DNA of 64,000 nucleotides. Source: Butyrivibrio sp. Su6 (GTDB lineage: Bacteria > Bacillota > Clostridia > Lachnospirales > Lachnospiraceae). Made by a program: the position numbers and the translations under genes. Below, piece by piece: positions 8,563-16,005 of this stretch; within the stretch, counting starts at the first letter, position 1; every line of letters begins with the position of its first letter. Under the pieces are notes generated by a model. It was not told the DNA's origin and made no database searches. It saw only the letters and a program-made list of their open reading frames with translations. The DNA is taken from contig NZ_FNUR01000002.1 in assembly GCF_900108105.1 (NCBI RefSeq), forward strand, positions 248,001 to 312,000, written 5' to 3'.

Positions 8563-9552
8563 ATGAGAAGTGAAATTGAGAGAAGATGTGAATTGTTGGT
8601 GGAAAACAGGAAGCTTGCGGGGAAGGCTTCTTTATTGGATCACGGTCTTATGAAAGTTGTAGCCGCTTCTTTTTTTACAGAAAAAGACAAGACGGCTGAC
8701 GTTGACCAGCTTAAAGATTGTAAAAAGCTTATCAGAAAAAAGCAGGGAATCTTTTCAGAAATCAGGGGAAACAATGAGCTGATCATTGCAGCCAAGATGG
8801 CTGCCAGTGGTAATCCTGAAGGGTATCTGGATAAGCTGATAGATGTGTATAAGGAATTTCAGAAGGGTAAGATCCTTGGTTCGTCTTACAGAGTCCTTGC
8901 TGCAGCTTCAATCTGCGATACAGGAAGGGCATCCGAGGCAGAAAGCCTTGTTGAGAAGACCTATGAGATTATGAAGGGCATGAGAAAAGATCATCCATTT
9001 CTTACTACGGATGAGGATACAAGCCTTGCAGTCCTTTTAGCAATGAAAAATAAGAGTACAGAAGAGATATTGGAAGAATTGGAGGCTATTTACCAGCTTA
9101 TTAAAAAGAACTTTGCATTCCATGAAGATGCTGCATACTCACTTAGTCAGGTGCTTGCAACATTTGATGGACAGGCAGAGGTAAAGAGCGAAAAAGTAAT
9201 GGAGCTTTTTGAGGCCTTCAAAAATGCCGGAGCAAAGTATGGTAAAGGCTATGAGCTGGCTTCTCTTGGAATTCTTGTGGGAATCGACAGGAATACAGAA
9301 GAACTTGTTTCTGAGGTTGTGGAAGTAGCAGAATATCTTAATGGCAAAAAAGGCTTTGGAATACTGGATATGGACAGACATACAAGGCTTATGCTTGGAA
9401 CTATGATAGTTTCAGGAATTTATTCTGACGGAAATGTAGCAACTAGTGCATCTGTCGCAAGCAGTGCTCTTTCTGCCGTTATTACTGCGCAGCTTTGCAT
9501 GTACGTAGCAGTTATGTCTGCGGCTTCTGTTTCTTCATCATCAAGTAACTGA
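8563..9552 (+). CDS. DUF4003-like helical protein
   Basis: The 329-residue protein is mainly helical. It carries the FSEIRGNNELIIAAKMAASGNPEGYLDKLIDVYKEF block expected of DUF4003, TPR-like amphipathic helices in the middle, and a C-terminal small-residue hydrophobic segment ending in a serine run (SVSSSSSN). That end could be a membrane hairpin. The ATG follows GGGGAG. The role is unknown. Proteins of this type often occur as stand-alone genes in Firmicutes. The two-gene arrangement with the DUF3006-like gene is seen here only by proximity. Confidence 0.62.
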   Translation: MRSEIERRCELLVENRKLAGKASLLDHGLMKVVAASFFTEKDKTADVDQLKDCKKLIRKKQGIFSEIRGNNELIIAAKMAASGNPEGYLDKLIDVYKEFQKGKILGSSYRVLAAASICDTGRASEAESLVEKTYEIMKGMRKDHPFLTTDEDTSLAVLLAMKNKSTEEILEELEAIYQLIKKNFAFHEDAAYSLSQVLATFDGQAEVKSEKVMELFEAFKNAGAKYGKGYELASLGILVGIDRNTEELVSEVVEVAEYLNGKKGFGILDMDRHTRLMLGTMIVSGIYSDGNVATSASVASSALSAVITAQLCMYVAVMSAASVSSSSSN

Positions 9553-9588
9553 TGGAGTGCGGCATCAGGGAACAGATTTGCCAACTGA

Positions 9589-9617
9589 TTGAAATTTAGA
9601 GCCTTGGGCGATATAAT
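9589..9617 (+). promoter_or_regulatory. Sigma-A promoter upstream of the thioesterase gene
   Basis: TTGAAA (9589-9594), a 17-base spacer and a perfect TATAAT (9612-9617). Transcription would start near 9624, giving a leader of about 140 bases that contains the hairpin at 9642-9677. Confidence 0.65.
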
Positions 9618-9641
9618 AATCACATAAAATCTGCTTTTTGT

Positions 9642-9677
9642 GGCAGCTGATACTCGTAACGGCTTGTATCAGCTGCC
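9642..9677 (+). promoter_or_regulatory. Strong leader hairpin
   Basis: GGCAGCTGATAC (9642-9653) pairs perfectly with GTATCAGCTGCC (9666-9677) around a 12-base loop. No T-tract follows in either direction, so this is less likely a simple terminator. It lies about 18 bases after the predicted transcription start of the thioesterase message and could be a stabilising leader structure or an operator. Confidence 0.5.
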
Positions 9678-9762
9678 TATATTATTGCAGACTCATTGAT
9701 AATAAGCACGAAAGGCATGGAAACAGAAATTGAGAAAAGCAAGATCAGAAAAAGAAAACGCA

Positions 9763-10182
9763 ATGAGGGAGAAGATGATTCCCGAGTTATATGAGAACAA
9801 ATATAACAGCTTCATTGGGTTTGAGATTATGGAACTGAGTTCAACTTACAGTAAAGCTAGGATTAAATGTGACTCAAGGCTTCATAATACATATGGCAGT
9901 ATACACGGAGGTGCACTTCTTTCCTTCGTTGACGCAATGGCGGGAGCTACTGCAAGTATGAGCGGATATTACGCAACGACAGTATCCGCAAACTTAAACT
10001 TCTTGTTGCCTGCAGTAAATACAGAGTATATTTACTGCGAATGCATGAAGCTTAAGACCGGTAAGCACATTTTGGTATTTGATATAAGAGTTACTGATGA
10101 TGACGGAAATCTTTTGGACAGTGGTGAATTTTCATTCTTTGCCAGCAAGGTTCCTGTTCTGGGTGACAATCTCAAGTTTTGA
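9763..10182 (+). CDS. PaaI-like hotdog-fold thioesterase
   Basis: This is a small single hotdog-domain protein. The signature block HNTYGSIHGGALLSFVDAMAGA matches the PaaI/YbgC-like motif, in which HGG sits at the start of the long helix and an acidic residue (here Asp in FVDA) serves catalysis. Members hydrolyse acyl-CoA or acyl-ACP thioesters; the substrate here is not readable. The frame opens at a TTG at 9730. ATG codons at 9763 and 9775 are both plausible, the latter preceded by AGGGAG at a rather short distance, so the true start is uncertain by up to 15 residues. A clear terminator follows. Confidence 0.78.
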   Translation: MREKMIPELYENKYNSFIGFEIMELSSTYSKARIKCDSRLHNTYGSIHGGALLSFVDAMAGATASMSGYYATTVSANLNFLLPAVNTEYIYCECMKLKTGKHILVFDIRVTDDDGNLLDSGEFSFFASKVPVLGDNLKF

Positions 10183-10200
10183 TATGACAAAAAGATGGGT

Positions 10201-10235
10201 AAAAGACTCTGCGAAACAGCAGAGTCTTTTATTTT
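10201..10235 (+). terminator. Rho-independent terminator
   Basis: AAAAGACTCTGC (10201-10212), a six-base loop and GCAGAGTCTTTT (10219-10230) form a perfect 12-base-pair stem followed by an AT-rich, T-containing tail. It ends the thioesterase transcript. The A-tract on the left arm could let it work on the other strand as well. Confidence 0.85.
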
Positions 10236-10325
10236 ATACTTATTTTAGATAATGTGCTGACGCAGTATAGTAAAATTGATATGGATAACTACACTCAATG
10301 GGGAAAGCAAGGGGCAAGGAGAAAA

Positions 10326-11729
10326 ATGATTTCGTTAGCGATTTCTTTAGTAGTACTTTTATGTGGATATTTGGTGTATGGAAAAATAGTTGAGAAGATT
10401 TTTGGACCTGATGACAGAGAAACTCCGGCGGTTACGATAAATGACGGAGTAGACTGTGTTCCAATAAAAACGGGCAAGGCCTTTTTGATACAGCTATTGA
10501 ATATAGCGGGGACAGGCCCGATTTTTGGCGCTCTAATGGGAGCATGCTTCGGACCGGTTGTCTTTTTATGGATAGTATTCGGATCAATTCTTGGTGGCGC
10601 CGTTCACGACTATCTGTGCGGAATGATCTCATCAAGAAATAAAGGCGCATCAATAGCGGAATTATCAGGAAAGTACCTTGGTAACAAGGTTCGAATCGGA
10701 ATGCGCGTATTTTCAATAGTTCTTTTGCTTCTTACAGGAACTGTATTTGTTACAAGCCCGGCAGCTCTTATTGCGAAACTTACTCCTGACATCTTTAGCA
10801 CGAGTTTTTGGGTAATCATTATTCTTTTGTATTATATTCTGGCAACTCTCCTTCCGATCGATAAGCTTATTGGTAATCTCTATCCAATATTTGGAATAAT
10901 CCTCATTGCGATGGCAGCAAGTGTTATGGGCGGAACCATTTTTGGAAACTACACTATTCCTGAGGTTACGTTAAAAGACCTCCATCCTGAGAATCTACCT
11001 ATTTGGCCATTCATGTTTATAACTGTGGCCTGTGGAGCTATTTCAGGATTTCACGCTACTCAGTCGCCTATGGTAGCCAAGTGCATAACCAGTGAAAAAC
11101 AGGGAAGAATTGTGTTTTACGGAGCGATGATATCAGAAGCTGTTATTGCACTGATATGGGCCGCTGCAGGAGTTGCATTTTATGGATCAACACAGCTTTT
11201 AAACGATGCATTGACAAATCTGGGCCAGTCCGGAACTGTGTATGAGATTTCAAGGACAATGCTTGGAAGTGTTGGTGGAATCCTCGCGGTGGTTGGCGTT
11301 GTTGTATGCCCGATAACATCAGGAGATACAGCTTTTAGAAGCGCCAGACTTATTATTGCCGAGATGACAAAGCTTGATCAGAGTAAGATAAAAAATCGTC
11401 TTATCATCACACTTCCTCTGTTAGGAGCAGGAGCAGTCCTTACTCAGCTTGATTTTAATGTGCTCTGGAGATATTTTTCCTGGTCCAATCAGACTCTGGC
11501 AATGATCGCACTTTGGACATTTTCAGCATATCTGCTAAAAGAAGGTAAGAGTAAAAAGAGCTCTCTTATAGCCGCACTTCCTGCGACTTTTATGTCAGCA
11601 GTCAGCATGACATACATTCTTATGGCAAAAGAGGGATTAAGGCTGTCTGCAGCTGTAAGCTATCCAATCGGTATAGCATTCGCACTTGCTCTTTTTATCT
11701 TTTATTTAATGAAACTAAAAAATAGATAA
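10326..11729 (+). CDS. cstA: CstA family carbon-starvation/pyruvate-type transporter
   Basis: The 467-residue protein is a polytopic membrane protein of the CstA family, with KIFGPDDRETPA after the first helix, the IAGTGPIFGALMGACFGP block, GGAVHDYLCGMISSRNKG, and ISGFHATQSPMVAKC. Family members import peptides or pyruvate. The frame opens at 10254, but AAGGAG (10317-10321) places the start at the ATG at 10326, giving the usual N-terminal membrane helix MISLAISLVVLLCGYLVYGK. It is shorter than E. coli CstA (about 700 residues), as is usual for the Firmicute form. A terminator lies just upstream, so it should have its own promoter. Confidence 0.88.
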   Translation: MISLAISLVVLLCGYLVYGKIVEKIFGPDDRETPAVTINDGVDCVPIKTGKAFLIQLLNIAGTGPIFGALMGACFGPVVFLWIVFGSILGGAVHDYLCGMISSRNKGASIAELSGKYLGNKVRIGMRVFSIVLLLLTGTVFVTSPAALIAKLTPDIFSTSFWVIIILLYYILATLLPIDKLIGNLYPIFGIILIAMAASVMGGTIFGNYTIPEVTLKDLHPENLPIWPFMFITVACGAISGFHATQSPMVAKCITSEKQGRIVFYGAMISEAVIALIWAAAGVAFYGSTQLLNDALTNLGQSGTVYEISRTMLGSVGGILAVVGVVVCPITSGDTAFRSARLIIAEMTKLDQSKIKNRLIITLPLLGAGAVLTQLDFNVLWRYFSWSNQTLAMIALWTFSAYLLKEGKSKKSSLIAALPATFMSAVSMTYILMAKEGLRLSAAVSYPIGIAFALALFIFYLMKLKNR

Positions 11730-11869
11730 GAAGAATACAAACAGTATATTGGATAAAAGTTTTCTAAATATTATTAAATATTTTTAGCTATAGTGGATTT
11801 TATCTATGGGCTTTATTAGAATTAGTGTTATAAGATTCATGGATTGGTTTATTGTCAGGTGTGCTGCCT

Positions 11870-13405
11870 ATGGCTAAAAATAGCGACATTTACACGCCCA
11901 ATATAGTAGTTGATGCGACGGATTATGATGAATTTATGAAAGAAAATCGAAGGATCATAAACCGTTATATTAACACGGTGCTTTGGCTCTGTATTTTTAC
12001 AGGACCAGCTATTGCCGTGGGCATTTTTTATGGAGTGTTTAATGCTGCCTCATACAGCACCTGCGTTGTGATCTCTGCGAGTATGATCGTAGTGGCTTTT
12101 CTTCATCGACAGATAATCAGAGTATGGCCCTATGCGCGTTTTGCAGGTCTAATAGCATTTCTTTGCATGGAAGTGCTCCTGGTTCAAATGACCTACAACC
12201 ATATTCATGTGAATATTACATGGTTCTTTGTACCATTTTTAAGCACCCTTTTTTGTGAAAGGAAATTATTCATTATTAGCGTAACAACTAATTACATTGC
12301 AATGATCATATCTTCGTACATAATTTCTTTTTACAATGCTGATATTATTTCTGTTTATAGCACAAACATGGAGTTTTTTGCCAATACACTGATGGGATAT
12401 ACCATTGAAACAGCGGTTATGACGGCTTCGGGATTGGCAATCATGAGGATTGTCAGCGGATACTTTGCAGATCTTATTCATAAAAACTGTGAGACTCGTG
12501 CGTATGCTACGCAAATCCATGCTCAGATGGACGTTCTTTATTCCATGTCTGAGGTGTATGACTATGTCAATCTTATAGATTTTAAGGCAATGACAGAATT
12601 GTCCATTAAGGATGGAGAACAGGCAAAACCCTTAAGTTTGGGGGACCATGCTCATTCTCTTATGAATCATCATATAAAAGAAAATGTGGATAAAGAACAT
12701 CTGGAAGACTTCTGGGATTTTACAAATCTGAAAACCCTCAAGAACAGGTTGTATGGTAAAAGATTTATCTACGGAGAATATATAAATGTAAAGACCGGGT
12801 GGTTCAGAGCCCAGTACATCAACATTGAAGAGGATGAAAAGGGCTTTCCGTCACTTATAGTGTACACTGTCCAGAATATAAACATGGACAAAAGAAGGGA
12901 AGAGAATCTTATAAAGATTTCTCACACCGACGTTTTGACCAATGTTTATAACAGGAGATGTCTGGAATACGATCTTTCTGTTTATAAATCTAAGCCTCTT
13001 GAAGATGACTTTGTTATAGCTTCTGTTGATATCAACAGGTTAAAGCATGTCAATGACACCTTTGGACATGCTGCGGGAGATGAGCTTATCTGTGCAGCTG
13101 CCAATGCTTTAAGTGAATCACTTGGAGATAGAGGAAAAGTGTACAGGACAGGTGGAGACGAGTTCACACTTGTTATTCATACAAAAGATATTTCTGCTAT
13201 AGATGGCGAAATAAAAAAGAACGTCTCCGCGTGGACAGGAAGCTATGGAGGCAAACTTGCGATTTCAATAGGTTATGCAGTCCATGCTGATAACCCTGAG
13301 GTGGGATTGGAGAAATTAAAAGTAATGGCGGATTCTTTGATGTATGAGGACAAGAATCGTTATTATCAGAGAAATGGCTATGAAAGAAGAGTGAAAGAAT
13401 CCTGA
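11870..13405 (+). CDS. Membrane-anchored GGDEF diguanylate cyclase
   Basis: The protein has about 511 residues. The N-terminal third has six hydrophobic segments (about residues 35-200) forming a membrane sensor. A linker with a PAS-like region (about 225-340) follows, then a GGDEF domain (about 350-500) with an intact signature YRTGGDEF at about 426-432 and the upstream DVLTNVYNRR and VDINRLKHVNDTFGH blocks. It should make cyclic di-GMP. No RxxD inhibitory site is seen before the signature. The frame opens at a TTG at 11852; the ATG at 11870 follows CAGGTG at 8 bases. Together with the EAL protein at 2787-5273 it gives the region both sides of cyclic di-GMP turnover. Confidence 0.85.
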   Translation: MAKNSDIYTPNIVVDATDYDEFMKENRRIINRYINTVLWLCIFTGPAIAVGIFYGVFNAASYSTCVVISASMIVVAFLHRQIIRVWPYARFAGLIAFLCMEVLLVQMTYNHIHVNITWFFVPFLSTLFCERKLFIISVTTNYIAMIISSYIISFYNADIISVYSTNMEFFANTLMGYTIETAVMTASGLAIMRIVSGYFADLIHKNCETRAYATQIHAQMDVLYSMSEVYDYVNLIDFKAMTELSIKDGEQAKPLSLGDHAHSLMNHHIKENVDKEHLEDFWDFTNLKTLKNRLYGKRFIYGEYINVKTGWFRAQYINIEEDEKGFPSLIVYTVQNINMDKRREENLIKISHTDVLTNVYNRRCLEYDLSVYKSKPLEDDFVIASVDINRLKHVNDTFGHAAGDELICAAANALSESLGDRGKVYRTGGDEFTLVIHTKDISAIDGEIKKNVSAWTGSYGGKLAISIGYAVHADNPEVGLEKLKVMADSLMYEDKNRYYQRNGYERRVKES

Positions 13406-13465
13406 AGTTTTTTTCAGGTTGCTTTAAATCAAGTTATATCATTTTTTTGATGGAAAGGAAAAAAT

Positions 13466-15223
13466 ATGGGAAGTCTCACAAAGCGAATTTTATCATGTTT
13501 AGCATGCGTGGCATTAATTGTGTTTTGCATTGGCGGAAGCATGTATGTCGTTGAGCACGAAGGACATCAGTACGATGGCGCAGCGCAGGGCTTTGCAGGA
13601 GAGATCAAGGTCTCTGTTTTTGTCGAAGGAAATACTATAACAGATATTACATATCAGACAGAGGGCGAGACACCATCTATTGGAGGAAGTGCCATAAAAG
13701 CACTAAGGACAAAGATCCTGAAGACTCAGAATGTGAATATTGATACTATTTCCGGAGCGACTTATTCCTCAAAAGGTTTTTTGGAAGCTGTAGGAGTGGC
13801 GCTTGGAGAGGCTGGTATAGTTGCTGATGGAAGCGGAGCTGGCGCAGGAACTGCCGAAGATTATGAAGCTACTGCTGATGTTGTAGTTGTCGGAGGCGGC
13901 GGAGCCGGTATGACGGCAGCAATCACCGTTGCTGAAAATGGTAAAAGCGTAATTCTTCTTGAGAAGAGTGATATCCTTGGCGGAAATACAAGCCGTGCAA
14001 GCTCAGGAATGAATGCAGCAGAGACTCATTATGAAAAAGAGCAGGGAATTGAAGACTCCGTAGAACTCTTTATTGAGGATACCATTAAGAGTGGAAAAGA
14101 GATAAATGATCCGGAGCTTGTAAGGACTCTTGCTGAGAATACATCAGAAGCTATCGACTGGCTGGATAAAGAGAATGCTCCTCTTTCAGGCCCTTTGGGA
14201 ACAATGGGCGGTCTTAGTGCAAAAAGAACTCATCGCCCTGTGGATGCAGAAGGAAATGTTACTTCTGTAGGTAACTTCCTTGTATCAGCCCTTGGCGTAA
14301 GACTTGATGAGCTCGGAATTGAAGTACAGACCGGAGCTGCAATAAATAAGATCCTCATGGAAGATGGAAAAGCTGTAGGTGTATCAGGAGTTGGAGCATA
14401 TGGCGAAAACATCACTGTTCATGCTAATTCCGTTATCATTGCAACAGGTGGATTTGGCGGCAACATGGATCGTATCGTAGCGCTTCGTCCTGATCTTGCA
14501 GGATATATTTCCACAAACGTGGCAACTGCAGATGGTGATGCCATTGATTTCCTTGGTGAAGTTGGTGCAGACTTTGTGGATATGGAGCAGATCCAGCTTC
14601 ATCCTACTGTAATCCCTACTGATGGAGCACTTGTTGGTGAGGCATTAAGAGGTGATGGTGCCATCCTCGTAAATAGAGAAGGTGTGAGATTCACCAATGA
14701 AACCGGAACAAGAGATGCAGTATCTGCTGCAGAAGTTTCACAGACCGGTGGAAATGTATGGCTTATTGCCAACCAGGAAATGTATGAAGGCTCAGCGGTT
14801 ATCAAGAAACTCGATAAGAGCGGATACCTTGTGACAGGCGCAGATCTCGATGAACTTGCAAAGGCCATGGAGTTTGATGCAAATGCCACTGCTGCTTTGA
14901 AAGAAACAGTAAGTACCTGGTCTTCCTATGTTGCTTCAGGCACGGATGCTGATTTCTCAAGAGATATTGGAACGCCTCTTACAGATCTTTCTTCAGGACC
15001 TTACTACGCAGTTAATGTAGGACCTGGAATCCACCACTGTATGGGCGGTGTAAAGATAAATACAGATGCTCAGGTCATCTCAACAGATGGAACTCCAATC
15101 CCAGGACTCTATGCCTGCGGAGAGGTTACAGGTGGTATCCACGGAGCAAACAGACTTGGTGGAAACGCTGTTGCTGATATCGTTGTATTCGGAAGAATTG
15201 CCGGTGAGAACGCATCAAAGTGA
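13466..15223 (+). CDS. Membrane-anchored FMN-binding/FAD fumarate-reductase-like flavoprotein
   Basis: The 585-residue protein has an N-terminal signal anchor (residues 5-28) and an FMN_bind domain (about 40-115) with DTISGATYSS. That fits the flavinylation motif DxxSGAT, so Thr99 is the expected site for FMN attached by ApbE. After a Gly/Ala linker comes a FAD-binding 2 domain with the dinucleotide motif GGGGAG (143-148) and a C-terminal HHCMGGVKINTDAQV...ACGEVTGGIHGANRLGGNA block, as in fumarate, urocanate and related reductases. No heme motif (CxxCH) is present. Known family members reduce an enoate-type acceptor outside the membrane. The substrate is not readable. Confidence 0.85.
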   Translation: MGSLTKRILSCLACVALIVFCIGGSMYVVEHEGHQYDGAAQGFAGEIKVSVFVEGNTITDITYQTEGETPSIGGSAIKALRTKILKTQNVNIDTISGATYSSKGFLEAVGVALGEAGIVADGSGAGAGTAEDYEATADVVVVGGGGAGMTAAITVAENGKSVILLEKSDILGGNTSRASSGMNAAETHYEKEQGIEDSVELFIEDTIKSGKEINDPELVRTLAENTSEAIDWLDKENAPLSGPLGTMGGLSAKRTHRPVDAEGNVTSVGNFLVSALGVRLDELGIEVQTGAAINKILMEDGKAVGVSGVGAYGENITVHANSVIIATGGFGGNMDRIVALRPDLAGYISTNVATADGDAIDFLGEVGADFVDMEQIQLHPTVIPTDGALVGEALRGDGAILVNREGVRFTNETGTRDAVSAAEVSQTGGNVWLIANQEMYEGSAVIKKLDKSGYLVTGADLDELAKAMEFDANATAALKETVSTWSSYVASGTDADFSRDIGTPLTDLSSGPYYAVNVGPGIHHCMGGVKINTDAQVISTDGTPIPGLYACGEVTGGIHGANRLGGNAVADIVVFGRIAGENASK

Positions 15224-15245
15224 TTTATAAAAAATAATAAAAATA

Positions 15246-15288
15246 AAACTTCCAGCACAGGGCAGATAAAACTGTGTTGGAAGTTTTT
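15246..15288 (+). terminator. Bidirectional terminator between convergent genes
   Basis: AAACTTCCAGCACAG (15246-15260) pairs with CTGTGTTGGAAGTTT (15272-15286) with one G-T pair, then T residues follow on the plus strand and the A-run before it gives a T-tract on the minus strand. It separates the flavoprotein gene from the convergent HAD gene, whose stop lies just beyond. Confidence 0.85.
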
Positions 15289-15290
15289 TA

Positions 15291-15887
15291 TTATTTAACA
15301 AGTTCTTTTATTGCTTTCCAGTCAGGGCATCTTGTGAAGGCCTTGCTTGGAAATTCGCAGTCGCTGTTCCAGGGCCTGTCAACTACCATTACCTTAAGAT
15401 CTGGAAGGTGTTCAAAAAACTTAAATGCCATAGGTGAGTCTTCAATGGCATAGTCAAATTTCATTTTGTAGTAATCTTCCAGCTCAAGATTGAACTCGCT
15501 GTTCTTGATGAAACTGTCGCGCCCGTATTTGTTCAGGCAAAAGAGCTTAACTCTCTTCAGATCATGTTCGTCTAGCCACTGTCTTGAAGCTTCATAAGCG
15601 CTGTCAGGTCTTCCTGTGATGATTGAGACATCGTGTCCCTGATCAATCCAGCTATTGATAGTCTCTACAGCTCCCGGTGTTTCTTCGTAAGAAAGAAGAA
15701 CCTCAGGCCTGTGGCCTTCAATCATCATATCTTCATATTCCTTATCAGTAAGATCAAAAGATCTTTTGAGATCAAAGAACTTTATATCTTCGTAAGGCAC
15801 TTCCTTATTAAACATCTCTTTTACAAGTATGGAAAAGTGCTTGGCAGTTTCACATAAACAATCGTCAAAATCAATATAAATATTCAT
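15291..15887 (-). CDS. HAD-family 5'(3')-nucleotidase-like phosphatase
   Basis: The 198-residue HAD protein begins MNIYIDFDDCLCETA, the nucleophile motif I of the pyrimidine 5'-nucleotidase (NT5C) type with Asp7 and Asp9. Motif II is IITGRPD. The acidic motif near the end (FDYAIEDSPMAF) supplies the magnesium ligands. Members dephosphorylate nucleotides or other small phosphates. The frame extends 13 codons upstream, but the ATG at 15887 starts directly at the conserved strand and has GGAG about ten bases before it. It lies downstream of the GH2 gene on the same strand, separated by an inverted repeat, so it may be separately transcribed. Confidence 0.75.
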   Translation of the reverse strand: MNIYIDFDDCLCETAKHFSILVKEMFNKEVPYEDIKFFDLKRSFDLTDKEYEDMMIEGHRPEVLLSYEETPGAVETINSWIDQGHDVSIITGRPDSAYEASRQWLDEHDLKRVKLFCLNKYGRDSFIKNSEFNLELEDYYKMKFDYAIEDSPMAFKFFEHLPDLKVMVVDRPWNSDCEFPSKAFTRCPDWKAIKELVK

Positions 15888-15938
15888 ATTTCGTTTACTC
15901 CGTTTTTCTGTTCCGTAAAATGACACATTAAGAGTATA

Positions 15939-15971
15939 CGTATATGAAGTGATTTGGTCAATTCATATACG
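15939..15971 (-). repeat. Inverted repeat upstream of the HAD gene
   Basis: CGTATATGAA (15939-15948) and TTCATATACG (15962-15971) form a perfect 10-base inverted repeat around 13 bases, about 50 bases before the HAD start codon. No T-tract follows, so an operator is as likely as a terminator for the GH2 transcript. Confidence 0.45.
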
Positions 15972-16005
15972 CCACTGTTTGGGAGCGGAAATATGAAAAA
16001 ATAAG

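Noticed and set aside
10681..10705. tRNA T-arm-like GGTTCGAATC
   Set aside because: It lies inside the cstA coding frame and no cloverleaf can be drawn around it.
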